Made by a program: the position numbers and the translations under genes
The notes under the pieces: model-generated
Told to the model about the DNA's origin: nothing
What the model saw: the letters and a program-made list of their open reading frames with translations, nothing else
Database searches by the model: none
Shown here: positions 42,697 to 55,750 of the stretch, in pieces
Position numbering within the stretch: the stretch's first letter is position 1
How the letters are laid out: each line of letters begins with the position of its first letter
NCBI GenBank assembly: GCA_003194525.1
Contig: NBIV01000150.1
Coordinates: 62,001-126,000 of the forward strand
Direction: 5' to 3'
DNA: 64,000 nt
From: Gracilariopsis chorda
Lineage: Eukaryota; Rhodophyta; Florideophyceae; Gracilariales; Gracilariaceae

Positions 42697-45600
42697 AATA
42701 ATTCTAGGATTTTTCGGTTGTCAATTTTCCGTAACCGGATAGGGCATCGACATTCTGTGTTGAGTACCCACTTTTTGATGCAGTTGGTGCGAAAAAATCT
42801 CACTGGATCTCCTTAGTTGACAAACACACTTACTGAATTAAATATTTCACGCAGTGTACCAAATGGGATGCTATTGCAGCGTATTGGCAAGTTTGGCCAG
42901 GCATTCAAACCACAGCAAGAGATCTTTTTGTGTTCTACTGAATGCTTTTGTAACGGAACCAAATGCTAAATGGGTTGAAAGGAAACATCTGCTCTATCCA
43001 AGCTGCTATAAATACTATCCGCTATATTCAAACAAAGAATCCATTTAGAATATTTGGACAATGTAAACTTTTTCTCTGACATCTCAGATCATCACATAGC
43101 TCTGGAAAAAAGGACTTTCACACTTCTGTATACAGCTACTATACTATAGTTCAAAACATTTGAGTGCGATATCTGCTCACTAACTCACTTTTTGGATATA
43201 AACATGGCCTTCACAGATTGGCAACGACAAAGGAAGAGTCAAAACGCTGAGGAATTCTGAAGATACAGCTGCACAAAGAGAAATGCTAGCAGTCCTCTTG
43301 CTCTTTTATGTGTATCGTCACTTGGTCCCGGAGGTTTCAGAATTTTGTAGTGCAATGCATAGTGAGGCACGAAGGGAGGACTGGAATGATATAGAGGTGA
43401 TGCAAAGCAGTGGGATTTGATTAAAATTATGAACAAGAGTCTCTGCATGCGACGTGAGGGATAGCCAAGATACCAGGGCTTATCTATATGGGAAGCCGTG
43501 AATTCATGATCTTACGCCTATTGGAGACGTGTGTGTAGTGGAACATGTGCCAGATAAGTGGCTGATGACGCGGATGTCTTCATGAGCCGTGGGTTCGCAC
43601 AAAACTGTATCGTTTAGCCGGGCGTGTGTACCAGAGAAGTTGTTTAATGTGTAATAAGTTGTCTAGACACGCTCTCAGCAATGTTGCAACGTAACCCTTT
43701 CAGAATAAAATAATGCTAACGTATGTGTATTGCGATCTGCACATGACTAATTGGAATGGTCTGCTTCCAATATTTTCACGCAATTAAAAAAGCATGCAGA
43801 ATTGAATTGGGCAAGTATGTTGCTTCCGTGCTCCTGTGAAACGGCAAGTAAAAGGGGTGGTGTGATATACAGCAGATCACTAAGATAGTCTGCAGGCTAC
43901 ATCTGAACACTGAAATGCGTACGATTAAAGGTCGATTGGAAGAGACAGCCACCGCCTTTTTGCATGCATCACTCTGTTTCAGCGATCCTGTCCAAGTATT
44001 AAAACTAACTGCACGCACTCTGCATGAAACGCTGACCTCCTTTCGCCACTCTTCAGAGTGCTGCCTTCCGATTTCCATTTTCGCAGTTACAGAACTTGCT
44101 AAGTTAGCGATATTCTTTAACAGATATCTCAAAGAAAAAGAACCATCGAAACATCTGCACCCAGTGATACAGGGACTCCTGGGCTCAAAGAGATGTTAGC
44201 TGAAAAATGGCGTACCATTCGCAAGAACTAACAATCTGGTCATCTCCAAACTGCATATTCGAAGCTGTTGACATTCGTGATTCTTTACTCCTTTCCAGGG
44301 CTTCCGTACCCAACTTTAATTAAAGAAAAGCTTTCTCAGCATATTTCTGGACCTTTTTGCAACTGTGGTTAGCAAGAATGTGTTGACCTCCATGCCTGGG
44401 CTCATGAACCGCTTAGAAATCATTGCTAATCACGTTTCTCAATCACAAAAGGAAGTAGCAACTGAACAAAACGCAGCAGAGCATACACAGATTTTTGCAC
44501 GAACAATACGTGAGTCTAACGCAGTGAGAATCGCAAGTGCTCAAGACATCTTGTCAAAGAAGGAAACCCTGTATATAACTTGTAAAGCATACGAGTCAAG
44601 TGTGTGTAAAGCAAACAGGAAAGGTACAAATCATTTCTAATTACACAGTGACAGTTCTCATAGTGTTTTTGAAGAACATGATGTAAGTAGAACTCTAAAG
44701 GTGATTAAAATCAAGCAAAAGAAATTGTGAAATTTCAGTGGTGGGCAAAACACACGAAAAGGCATTGCCAAATGCATTAAAGCAAATGAGATGGTCGACA
44801 TGTGCCAAATAATCGGAACATCGCCGTCCAATCCCAAAAGCTATGGTGTTTATGCTGTATGAGATACAGCAGAAACCGATGAAAAACTTAGAACTCATCC
44901 TACACCCAACATAATTTTACGAACAGCGGCATATTGACGATATAGTTACCGAGCGCATGGATAAGTTGGAAAAACACCGAGGCACTCAGATTCTGCGTTG
45001 TGTAATCGCTGGACTGCGTGCTTAATGGCAACACTGCAGAAATTCTTGTCCCAAATTTAAGCATAAGTAGTCAGTTTACTAATTATCACTGAAGGGCAAA
45101 CGGGATTCATTGAGCGAATTGCCACATCTCAAAATTCGCTTACGACCCTTTTCTCGCAACCGCAGAATGAACTACATATGCTTAGCATCTTACAAATCGA
45201 TTCGAGCTCTACGGAACTCGTGCACGCACTGATACAGTGTAAAGCACTTAACATGGAAGGTTTCTATGCAAAATGGAGAGGCGTAGGTTGAATTTCGCTT
45301 CCTGGTCAAATTTGAGACGAGCGTAGTAATATAGCGATGAGACGACTTTTTGTGACTTTTTTATAGCAGAAAATGTTCTCTCTTCACCACAACTGTGTTC
45401 TCAACGGAAGATAAAACCTGTCATTTTAGTTCTATTTGTGCGTGTTTAGAGGTAAGTATGGGAGCTACAACTGGTTCAGCTGTTTGGTGCTTGAATTCAT
45501 AGATACTGCATACGCCCTTCCTGTTTTGAACGGACTGCAGCACTGCGTGCCTATTTAAGATAGTAAAATCATTATGCGTTAAAACACTCACTGAGAAACG

Positions 45601-46151
45601 AACCTGTATTTGCATTATAGGATATGTTGACCGCACTTCGTCAAATCAATCTACTCCGTTCATAAACGTATTGTACAAGGGAAGTACTGCGGGACTTTGT
45701 GCCTTTGTACGATTTAAGTCCTCGTCTCTCATCCATCGTTGTGGTGGCCGTAGACAGTGCAAATATTCAACATTTTCTTCCACTGTTTCAACAAATCGTT
45801 TTGCTGGCGTGCCCCGTAAGTGATACTAGTGAAATATATCAATGGACCTGTCCTTGATTAAAATATACCCCGATTTTTTGCAACAGGCCCCATACCAGTT
45901 TTTCTCTACCTTTCGTGGTCTCCTAAAACAAGCCACGAGCCACTATGCCTACGTATTACCACATCAAAAGCATACTTGACGGCAAAATGACTGGCGCAGT
46001 CAATCCGATTTACTCTCACAGTTCCTAAGAAGCACTCATTTTGTAGTAGGTAGTAAAAGAGAGCCACGAAGCGACAGCATGACGATTTTCGAAGCTTTCG
46101 ATAACTAAAAGCTCTCTTTGGATCGCCAAACGTCCACGTAATATTACTTTG

Positions 46152-46965
46152 TTAGTTGCAGGCAATAAATAGGAGATAAAAAAGATGATAGCACAGTGTG
46201 CCTGTGTAGAGATTCCAATCCTTGGGGTGATCTGTGACGTAGAGCCGAGGAGTGGCGAGAATTGTGCATTTAAAACGTTCAACCTGCTCGTTTAATTGCG
46301 GGTGGTCGGTCGTGGTAAACAAGTTCCTCCCGCGGAGAATGCGGCACAAGTCCTGGAAGAACTTTGCAACGAATTGCTTTCCATTCTCCGAAAGCATATA
46401 AACGGCGGACCGTACACATATACCCATTCTTGGATGAAAGCCTGCGCAATATCTGTGGCCGAGATCCGTTTGAGCGGACTGTCTGGGCTAGCTTCGAGGA
46501 CCTGTCCGTAATTAACAATAGGTACTTATGTCCTCTCTTTGTGCGAATCAGCTCACCTCGGATGTCAATGCTGACGTACTCTAAAGGCGCCTTCGCCAGG
46601 AATAGTTTCAATGGCCGTTTATTTTTCCACAACTTGATGCGATTCTTCGCGCAAGACGTACATAACTTCGCCGTAGCATTTCAGTACATCGCCATTGTTG
46701 GCCAGTAAAATTCTCTTCAGAGCGTAGGATAGAGCTTTGTTCCAGCTGGGTATTCAAATAACTGGGAGTAATGAGCGAGATGCAAAACACGACTCTTCAG
46801 AACATGTGGAATCACGATTTCACCCGATGCTTCGACAGTGCGAATTAGTACCCCTTTTCCATCAACAGAAATGGTAGCCCTTGCCCCCCGTTCAGATGGG
46901 AGCGTATTTGAGTCTAGAAGGCGTCTGCGTGGTGCACACATAGGAGCTCTTCCAACGAGATACAC
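46152..46965 (-). pseudogene. Integrase remnant of gypsy copy 1
   Basis: Pieces in different frames cover the H2C2 region (VLHLAHYSQL, 46717-46965), the start of the catalytic core (LEYVSIDIRGELIRTKRGHK, then LLLITDRSSKL, 46279-46632), and the later core (SENGKQFVAKFFQDLCRIL, then TTTDHPQLNEQVERF, 46152-46427). The expected DSG-type motif at the second catalytic Asp reads as SENG. At least two frame changes are needed, so it is not functional. Confidence 0.75.
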
Positions 46966-47089
46966 TGGAGCTGTTCGGACGGGTCCGTAAGGGCAGACTG
47001 CGTTATCAGTACGTCCAAAGTGAGGTTATTATAGTCATCAAGTTCGGGTTCAGCCTCGGAGCTGGGGTCGTAAAGAGGCGTGTCCTCGG

Positions 47090-48652
47090 TTATGAACAGA
47101 GGTTTTCAAGACCGATATTCTTCTGGGTTTCTCTAAATGTATTCACACGCAAACTCGTGTCTACGTGGACGTCGGAACGTCCCTTTTTGTACTTGAAATC
47201 AAAGTCAAACTCGGAGAGGCGTAACGTGCAGCGCATTAAACGTCTTGATGAGTCGGATATCGAGAGAAGCCAGCGGAGGCACGAATGGTCCGTATTGACG
47301 GTGAAATGTACCCCTTGAAGGTACGGAAGGACGGTAATGAGAGCACAAACCACAGCAAGGCATTTTTTTCTGAAACGGAGTAGATGCGTTCCGCTGTCTG
47401 CAGCGACCTTGCCTAGTAACCAATAGGTTTCCCTTCGCCATTACGTTAAACCTGGAATAAGGCGATACCCACTTGGTACTCACTTGCATCGGTATCGACA
47501 ACGTAAAGGAGCCCGAGTCCGGGTAGTGCAGATAAAAATGCCGATACCAGAGTTTTTTTTAAGCATTCAAACGCGTCCGTCTCGGCTGGCCCGAATTCCT
47601 TCAACTGCGTTGGTTGTCCTTCCTTAAAAATTGCGTTCAGAGGCGCGGCGATATGCGAGTAACGCGGAAACAACCGTCGGTAGTCGTTACAAAAGCCGAG
47701 GTAGGCACGCTATTGCGTTTTTGTCCTGGGAGGGACGGATTTGCCGATTGCCGCAGTCGAGTCTTCGTCCATCTCCAGTCTTCCTGGTTTGATCAGTTGT
47801 CGAAATTACGTGACCTTATCCACGAGCCATTTGCATGTCTTGAGCTTCAAGGTGATTACAGCTTCCTGGAGCTTGTTGAGTACTAGCTCAAGGTCTCTGA
47901 AATGGTCTTCCATGCTCTTACTGAAAACGATGATTTCATCGGGATAGATCAAACATGTCTTCCACTTGTAAATTGACAAGATAATATCTCAAGTACGTTG
48001 GAACGTGGACGGGGCTTTGGTGTGTCAAAAAGGCATTCGCTTGAATCGGTAAAGACAGGCATGGAAAACAAAGGTTGTTTCCTCGCGGTCTTCTTCCGCA
48101 ATGGGTACTTCCCAGTATCCCCAATTGGCGTCAAGCGTCATGAATAAGGTGGCATCCCCTAGGCTATCAAGCCACTCATCCATTCGTGGTAACGGGTAAG
48201 TTTCCCGAACAGTCACTGCGTTCAGTTTCTGGTAGTTCATGCAAAAGCGTAATGATTTATCCGCTCTAGGTGGGAGGACAACTGGGTGGCCCAAGCTGAC
48301 TGAGCGGGTTCAATGACGTCTTTCTCCAGCATGGTGTCCACCTGCAGCTGTTGAATTTCCCGTATTCGGGGACTCGCTCTATGAGGGTGCTAGGCGATTG
48401 GCCTTGTAACCGGAGCGAGATCAATATGATTCTCGGTTGCAGCGATTTCCCCCAAGTTCCCACTCCACATGGAGGAATGCTTCTGCAGTAATATGCATAG
48501 GCGTCCCCGGTGCTGTTCCGGTACATGGGAAAGATCAAAGCGGTCAACGGACGGTGGTAACTCTCCGGCACTCTGGTTGTCTTTTGGCTCTGGCTTCTCT
48601 TCGATTGCCGTACTCGGTGGCTGTGTTTCGTCGGGTGACGACATATCCATGA
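47090..48652 (-). pseudogene. Reverse transcriptase and RNase H remnant of gypsy copy 1
   Basis: RT fingers and palm read as PPRADKSLRFCMNYQKLNAV, PLPRMDEWLDSL and MTLDANWGYWEVPI (48025-48294). The N-terminal connecting part (48390-48650) is in another frame. The catalytic YxDD box at 47935-47946 reads YPDE, so one of the two catalytic aspartates is lost. The RT thumb/RNase H junction is at 47446-47673 (YVVDTDASEYQVGIALFQV). RNase H continues at 47090-47353 (FTVNTDHSCLRWLLSISDSS, then LRLSEFDFDFKYKKG). Confidence 0.82.
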
Positions 48653-49760
48653 CCTCCGCTAGCGAAATATGCGTCGGTACCTATACCTTTGGATGGTGTA
48701 AGGCCATGACAACCAATTGGGTTTTGTGCAACCTTACCGAGTGAGAAGTAAAGTTACTCATCAACATCCGAAAGGAGGTATCGACTTGTACCTGAGCAAC
48801 GCCGTGAGCGGCGAGTAAACCGTTACGTTCATATGTATGAGACAGCGGCTGTATTACGAGGAAGCTGTGACGCTGAATGGTGACCGTAACCAACGTTTAG
48901 GAATTTGGAGGTAACTCCACCCCACGTGCTGTCTCGATCTTCAGAGACGTTCTTTCACTAGGACAAGCATTCTGGGAAGGTGGCAAAGGCACCGACTGTG
49001 AAGCTGGGTTCAACACCTTACGAACAATTAGGAAATTGCTCCCGTCGTCCATTTCCAATTCCCGAAGGCGGAGTCAAATCGCATCCATAAAGCGGTCACA
49101 GTAATCAAATCCAAGAAAACGTTGGGCTGCCAATTTGGCACATATAATGAACGTCAGTATTACAACATGGTTTCCCAATCGAGAAAGAAGGCGAATTGAC
49201 CCCAGATCATCAAGAGGCTGCTGGTTTGCATCCGGATATCCGGTAGCGCTCCGAATCGTATGTGGGTTTGATTATAGGGCTGACTTCAGATATCCTGATA
49301 AACGTTGGTCCTGCGCCGGTATCCAATATCGCCAGATGTCGTGACAACAAGTTTCAATTAGTGCCGATGTGGACGTAGACCTTATATTTACGTTTTTCCA
49401 TAACCAGAACATGGTCAATTCGTCTCCTAGGGCACCGATAACGTCGCTATGGTTGAATTAATCCGAAGTCATACTGCGTCTGAATTCCTGGAAATCCGGG
49501 CGTTTTTGTCCTCAAGAGACCCTTGGGCCTCCATACCGGGGAGCGAGGAGAACGGGTCTCCTCAGTCGGCACAACGGATTGGACCTGTACCGAATCCTTT
49601 TGGGCACCCCCGACTAGTTTCCCAAACTCTTCGGTTTCTCTTCCGGTACAGCGTTTGCGGGTACATCACGTGTCTGATGGACCTGTCGGGTCTTGGTTTG
49701 TTGCGCTGCGGGTATGCCGTTTATACGCGGTGGGTACGCAGCAACGAATCCCTTTGATTT
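48653..49760 (-). other. Spacer/protease zone of gypsy copy 1
   Basis: This lies between gag and the RT, where an aspartic protease is expected. I found no clear DTGA/DSGA motif and only short ORFs on either strand. It is probably the eroded protease region. Confidence 0.35.
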
Positions 49761-51777
49761 TTAAAACATTGTAGCCGATACACAAGCGCGATCGGCTTCC
49801 GTCCTAGCCACATAGCTCGTTAGAATGCAAGGCAATTCCCTTGCTGGGAGATTGCCTTCAACCATCAGATGGTGGCGTTCAGGGCACACATAACGGATGA
49901 TTCCTTCTCGAAGTAAGCAAGGGTGAACATAAGGGCGTTTGACGGCGCGGTTATCGATCCATCCAGGCTTGCTGGAAGTGACCCCTCCACGTGGAGGTAC
50001 CGTCAGAGCGTATTGCTGTTGCCCTACCTCCAATAAGAGAATTTCCGAGCCTTCCAAGGGCGTGCCAGTAGTAGGCAGCTCCTTTGTCGGAATTGACGAA
50101 TCTGGATAATCCAGGTATTGCATCGCGTCGCCCAGCGTGTCCCCGTGATTTTCGTGAAGAGGTGACGAGTAGCGAGAGTTCTTGGGTGAGTCTGCATACA
50201 ACAGGTTGCTGGTTTGAGGCTCCGATCTACGGGCTGGGCCGTTCTTTGGCGCCACGAAAGCCGTCGATCGGCGCTGTTGTCTGCACGGGCAAACTGCATC
50301 GCCTTCGGCTTTTGCAAACTGGAATAGGTCCCAGAAACTCATGATTGCATGCTTCTCTCGTTGTCTCGCAACCAAGAACTGTAGAACCGGATCAAGTCCG
50401 TCCACGAATAGTGTCATCTTCTCGTCCGTCGAGTGAATATTTTCACACCTAGTGGCGGCCTTATTCAAGCGAGAGCTATACTCCACTTCGTTCTCTCCAG
50501 GTTTCTGGGTAACATCTCTGAGATACAGGATCGCTTCACGAATGGTGTTAGACGTCGCGTAGCTTCGCAGCAGACGCTGCACAGCTCCCGGCCAGTTGGT
50601 GACTCCACCTTCATTCACGGGTAGTGAGCCGGACTCGGCGCGATAATGTTCCAGCGCAAAACCCTTCATGAGGTGTGGTAGAGCCACGTATGCTTGAGCC
50701 ACACTCATTCCTAGCATATCCATTTCGGTCACAAACCGAGAAAGAAAATCGAAGATCAGGGTGGGGTCCGCTCCACCAAACTTGATACCTTACCTTACCA
50801 GTTTCGGGACTTCTTTGCTTCAGCTTCCTTATCTTCAAACGGTAGAGGCGGTAGTCAATGATCCTCTTATGTAGCAGAATTGTGCATGAGAGAACCTTAA
50901 GTCCCTTCTTTGATGGGCCTTTCTTGCTGCGTATCCAAACAGAAGTACTGCGTCTCTTCTTTCTCGACCTGCGAGTATCATTATCCCTGGATATGTCCTG
51001 TGACGTATCTTCCCCAGACCAGATTCTGCTGAACTGGAGCTCTCGTGCTTCGAATCTTCGGAATCATCCGAATCTGAATCTGGTTCGGGCTTTCGCGACT
51101 TCCGATGCTTGGTTTTCGACTTTTTTGAGCGGGATTCCACAGCAGTGGGTTGTTTGGCATCGATCTAAATCGGTATAGTAGCGACAGTCTGCGTATTAAC
51201 CGTGGCCTCTAGCCTTTGGAGGCCAGGGTTGACAATACTGAGGACCTCCTCCACATTTACGGGCATTCTCGGTAGTGGTTCGGATGCCCTTTACCTGACG
51301 CTCCATCAACTGGTTAAGTTATTCTGGGATCGTCCAAACTGTTGCAGTCATCTGCGCGCTCTGACTCTGGCTTGCCAGTGCGTGTTGTTCCACACGTATG
51401 CGATCCAGTGGCCCATTCAGTGCAATGAGCTGCATTTCCAATTCCGTGATACGGGTTCTATGATAGTGCGAGTTACTTCGAAAACGTTGCACTTCAGTGC
51501 GTAGCCTGTCCTTTTGTGAGTTTTCAGTGGGGTAAGCGGCTATTCCTATACCTGTGGTTGCATTGGCCCCCGGGGCCGGTACATCAGCTTCGGCTTGGAC
51601 CGCGCCTGTCGATCGAGCTCTTGAACTGACAGCTTTACTATAAAGGTGGTTCCTGGCTTTGACCGAAGTGGCTAGCCGTTCGGTCGGCGGGGGTTGTGCA
51701 GAAGGACTGGGCTGTCCGGAACTCGAAGGACTACGTGTCCGGACCATGCCAAGTATCTTCTTTGCAACACTTTGCAC
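49761..51777 (-). pseudogene. gag remnant of gypsy copy 1
   Basis: The largest intact piece is 323 codons (49761-50732): a helical capsid-like region (PHLMKGFALEHYRAESGSLP, SRLNKAATRCENI, MTLFVDGLDPVLQFLVARQR) and a tail with LLYADSPKNSR and KPGWIDNRAV. The N-terminal part lies in other frames (50611-50838, 50835-51140, and 51319-51777 with a heptad-like coil). No zinc knuckle was seen. Internal frame breaks indicate decay. Confidence 0.7.
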
Positions 51778-52319
51778 CCAATTTCCATTCTCTTCGTGCT
51801 CACGCAGTTACAATCCGGGTGGCCGGAGCGAGTACTATAGAACGCAAGATGGGTCTGACTTCAGATGGCACACTCGATATAACTCGTTTCACTTCTGTAA
51901 TCGAATTGGTAGGTGACATCGCACAATCAACGTCGAGGGTATCTTCTAGGTCGGGAGGCCAATGTTTGTGGTATCACTGATAGTTCTCTAGACGGATTAG
52001 GTTGCTCGCGGTGATCCACACAAGTAACCCTATACGAAGGGGTGCCACTTGCGGTGGCGAGTGTCATATAGATACCCCGAACAGCGCTGCGTGACGGAAC
52101 GTGTAATCATTGGTAAGGGGCTTGCAAGTGATGAGCTAGGAAGGGCGTGGGAAGCTGCAAGTCATGCACTAGTATCGGAAATCCGAGTAAGGATGGAGGA
52201 CTAGAGACTTGGGGTCATGCCCTCCTTGTCCCTGTTTTCTCAGAAGGTCCAAGCGTCAGTGACTAAGTATGGCACGGACGGTCGCTCCTAGCTACTGCTA
52301 ATCAGAAAATATATAGATA
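51778..52319. other. Spacer between gypsy copies
   Basis: No ORF of interest. By position it should contain the 5' LTR of copy 1 (transcribed leftward) and possibly the 3' LTR of copy 2. I could not match LTR copies by eye. Confidence 0.3.
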
Positions 52320-53411
52320 TTATAGGCGTTTGTGCCGTGGCAAGCACCTACTGTGCGACAACCCAATTAATGGTACCATTCGCATATGAGCGGCATCACC
52401 CAATGCACCCACCCATAGCCCATATGGGTATCTTCGATTGCCCAGAATTACCGTCCTGGCATGAATCGTAGTCAGCAAATTATGCAAAAAGTGTGCCTCG
52501 GAATGCCGAATACCCCTGATGTCATAGTAATCCCGAGAATGGTTGCTGATGAATCCGGGATCTGTCGTGAATTTCATAGAGTGCGCAGCGAGCTGCGGTG
52601 ACGAGTCAACATCAGTTACGGCATTGTGTTTCATCAAAGAAGTATCTGGAATTTTAGTATTCCCCAGATCTTTTGTGTTCACTATCTCGTGTCGGTCAGG
52701 GATGGCAGTTTCCAATTCCAACTGCCTCGTGGACGCTTTGCAAGAGCAATCAATAGGTTTCGATAGATTTTTGACGGTGTTAGATACATCATCGTTCGAA
52801 AGTGAATGATTCCCATCTGATGGGCGGGAGATTTTCTTGCTAGTAAAATTACTATTCCTTGCGACGGGTGTACCATCCTTTTCAATTTCAACACGCGAAT
52901 GCGGTGTTGAGGTGCTGAATTTTGAAGGAACCTCAGCTGAGCCGAGTTGGGTCTCTCCAGGTGGTCCTTCAACTTCAGAGAACCGTGTATGACGACCATT
53001 AAAGAACGGTCGTCACATGGGTAATTTTTCATCGCCAAAGTGGGCAGTCCTCTCTGCTTTCTTATGCGGATCGACATCGGAAGCCGAAAGCACGTTCGGT
53101 GGCGGATTGACAGTCGCTGAAGAGCGATTGTGAACCAACTGGTTTGTAACCGAAGAGTGGGTTGAAGATAACGACTGAATATCAGTGAGACCTTGAGAAC
53201 GCATCGGTATCCCTGTTGGGGCTTTTCCAATGTCCTTCGGTGAAGGGGTGTTTAACGTTCCACCATCCGTTCCAGTACGGGTTTTAATTTCTTCTGCATG
53301 GATTTTAAAAGCTTGAAGCACTCGATCTCCAGAAAATCGCTCATGGTTCTTACCCATTTTCAGTACCACTGTCTCCTTATCGACTCCAAAGAACATGCAG
53401 AGCCCACCCAC
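52320..53411 (-). pseudogene. Probable 3' tail of pol in gypsy copy 2
   Basis: Overlapping minus-strand ORFs (53013-53411, 52682-53230, 52320-52721) lie just downstream of integrase. The first begins with a segment (TVVLKMGKNHERFSGDRVLQ) that resembles the end of the integrase GPY/F-like region. What follows is Ser/Thr-rich with no known domain. A hairpin sits at 52990-53015 within the overlap. The assignment is by position and one weak motif. Confidence 0.4.
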
Positions 53412-53817
53412 AGTGGATGAAAGCTCGTGAGGTTTCTCCTTCTCAGGATTGCAATGTTCCTTACAAACGAAGGCTAACTGTCCATTCTCAAAGAATGTAA
53501 GAGATCAGCGGATCCAAACATGCAAAATTCTGCTTGTAAGCCCGTTATAAATGCGCCATAGACAACGTAACGAATGGTACTACCGTAGCTAACCAATTTT
53601 TTCGTTGGATGTAGTGATTGGTTGGGGACGGGAACCCATCCACCATAGGTTGAAATGCGAGCGCCACAGGTGGTGGTGAACGAGAGAGAAGATATAAATT
53701 AGTAAATCTGTGAGGTTGCGTGTGGTACAAATACGTAAATGTATCCGGGAAAAGATCCCAAGTTCGTTGGTGTCAAACTGTATAACCGCGGAGTGTCAAT
53801 AAAAGCGTATGATTTAA

Positions 53818-54458
53818 TCATTCAACTTGGCCATTACGTTGGGAGTGATAGTTTATTGTAAACAAACTCTTCACATTAATTATTCGATGAAAGTCTTTGA
53901 AGAACCAAGCTACTAATTCTAGTCCACTATCCAAAAGAGGATTAACCGGTGGGCCGTAAACCAAGACCCAGTGACGGAGGAAAGCTTTCGCAACATGTGC
54001 GGTACTCCTCTTCAACAGAACCGTCCGGATTCTTTAGAAAACTTATCCGTGATCACTAGTATGTAGTTATGTCCACGGGATGTCTGGAGAAACTCACCTA
54101 GTATGTCGATAGCCAGAAATTCTAGAGGAGCCCGTGGCGGAAAGAAAGTCAGTTTCCTCGCATGGCGACGACACTTAATTCGTTCGCGAACACAGTGCGT
54201 ACAACTTCTCATCATTCAGTAACAAACAATCGCTAAAGCGGTCAGGTAGAAATTCTGACGGAGCGTGGTGTAGAGCTTCCTAGCACCAGGGTGAGCGGAC
54301 ATTTTCGAGTAATGGGTTAGATGTAGAACTACCGATTGAAGAGAATAAAGAGCTTCAATCTGTGGGTTAGAACGAACTGTTCTGACCGGATATCTCCGCA
54401 AAGTGAGTCCGAAGGGGACATCAGCACCACCATTAGCCTGGGGCGTATCTTTGTACAA
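53818..54458 (-). pseudogene. Integrase remnant of gypsy copy 2
   Basis: H2C2 region at 54216-54458 (VVLHLTHYSKMSAHPGARKL), catalytic core start at 54012-54215 (LEFLAIDILGEFLQTSRGHN, then LVITDKFSKE), later core at 53818-54015 (AFLRHWVLVYGPPVNPLLDS, then NYHSQRNGQVE). Three frames are involved. The second catalytic Asp is retained (LLDSG), unlike copy 1. Confidence 0.78.
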
Positions 54459-54568
54459 AACAAATCTCCAAACTGTTCGCGAATCTGTTCTTCGGCGGTT
54501 ATCGCGGTAAAGGATCCTGACTCCCGGTTTTCTCCGTTCGAAACGAGTAGGTCATCCTACACATCTTC

Positions 54569-55750
54569 TCACACCAGATCCAGGTCATGGCCATCCTTCT
54601 GAAGGAGAAAGCAGGGAATCTTCTCGCCGTTTTCATCGACGGGGAGTGCTTCACCTTTCGTTCCTAAACGAGAAAATGAATCCGTCTGAGCGCTGAAATT
54701 ACCTTCCTTATAGGACATTTCGTAGAAAAACTCAGGCAGCCGAAGCCTCCAAAGCATTAGACATCCCGAGGGCTCAGATATCGACATCAACCAACGCAAT
54801 GCGAAATGATCCATGTTGAAGGTGAACCGCATGCCCATAAGGTACGGCCATATTGTGTGCAAAGGCCATGCCATGGCAAAAAATTCCGTCTATTATACAG
54901 AATAATTCTGTTCATGAACTTTGAGTATTCGTGACCACTATCCAATGGGCTTTCGTTCCCCACTGCGTGCCGTTTCAAAAAATGGACAATCACTGTTGTG
55001 AGCACTGAAATCCGTTTCAAAGGTGAACAGTAGCTATTTCTTTGGTAACGATAGGGTGGGGGCAGAAGTACCTGCCTCTATGAAACAATCAAAGGCGTCT
55101 GCTTGAGCAGATGTAAGGGGGTCCAGTTTCAGCGGCTTTCCGTTCATCAGGTGTTTGTTCAGTGCTCTTGCAATCCTGGCGTTGCCGGAACAAAAGCGTC
55201 GGTAGACGCTGCATAGTTCTAGAAAGGATCATACGCTGTCGGTGTGATGGGATGCTTAGCCTCCTTAGGGGACTCAACACGAGCTTCCTAGATCATTAGC
55301 CGTCTGGAACTGATAACATGTCCAAGATACGTGACCGAATTGGTAAACAAGTCACACTTTCTGAACATCATGGTAGTTCGAGCATCACGTAACGTGGCCA
55401 TTATCTCTCGAAGGTGTTCGAGGTGATCATCCAGATATCTGGAGAAGACAATGATATCGTCAGGGTTTACGAGACAACTCCGTCATTTGAAAGGGGCGAG
55501 AAGGATATCTAACTCATGCTGAAATGTAAAGCGGGGGTTCAATACCCCGAGTGGCATACGCTTAAAGCGATAAAGTCTAGAATGACATATGGATGTGGTC
55601 TTATCGTGGTCTTTCGGTCTGACGAGTAGCTACCAACAACCTCGGTTTGCATCCAGTGACCTAGTATGTAGAACAACGTAGCCTCACCAAGAAAGTCGAT
55701 ATATTCGTCTATCCATGGTATCGGATACTCACCCTTGATGGTGAGAGCAA
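54569..55750 (-). pseudogene. Reverse transcriptase and RNase H remnant of gypsy copy 2
   Basis: RNase H lies at 54569-54874 (FTFNMDHFALRWLMSISEPS). The RT palm box at 55456-55467 reads NPDD in front of IIVFS, so both catalytic aspartates survive but the usual aromatic residue is lost. Upstream RT sequence is present in fragments to about 55750. There is no long ORF, because of many stops and shifts. Confidence 0.7.

Larger units (their letters stand above)
40144..46151. other. Large non-coding stretch, probably decayed repeats
   Basis: About 6 kb with no supported gene. Base composition is AT-richer than the gene island. Two imperfect-to-good inverted repeats lie at 42514-42558 and 42650-42696. 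ORFs up to 118 codons (for example 43776-44132 minus and 44365-44640 plus, a helical coil-like stretch) have no recognisable domain and may be eroded transposon pieces. The left LTR of the first gypsy element should lie near its right end, but I could not delimit it. Confidence 0.4.
46152..51777 (-). mobile_element. Decayed Ty3/gypsy element, copy 1
   Basis: Reading on the minus strand from right to left, the order is gag (51.8-49.8 kb), a poorly preserved protease/spacer zone, reverse transcriptase (48.7-47.9 kb), RNase H (47.7-47.1 kb), H2C2 zinc region and integrase (46.97-46.15 kb). This gag, RT, RNase H, integrase order defines Ty3/gypsy. Coding is broken in all frames and the RT active-site motif is altered. 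LTRs were not identified. It belongs to the same family as copy 2, as shown by shared motifs in gag (PGWID, LLYAD) and RNase H. Confidence 0.85.
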
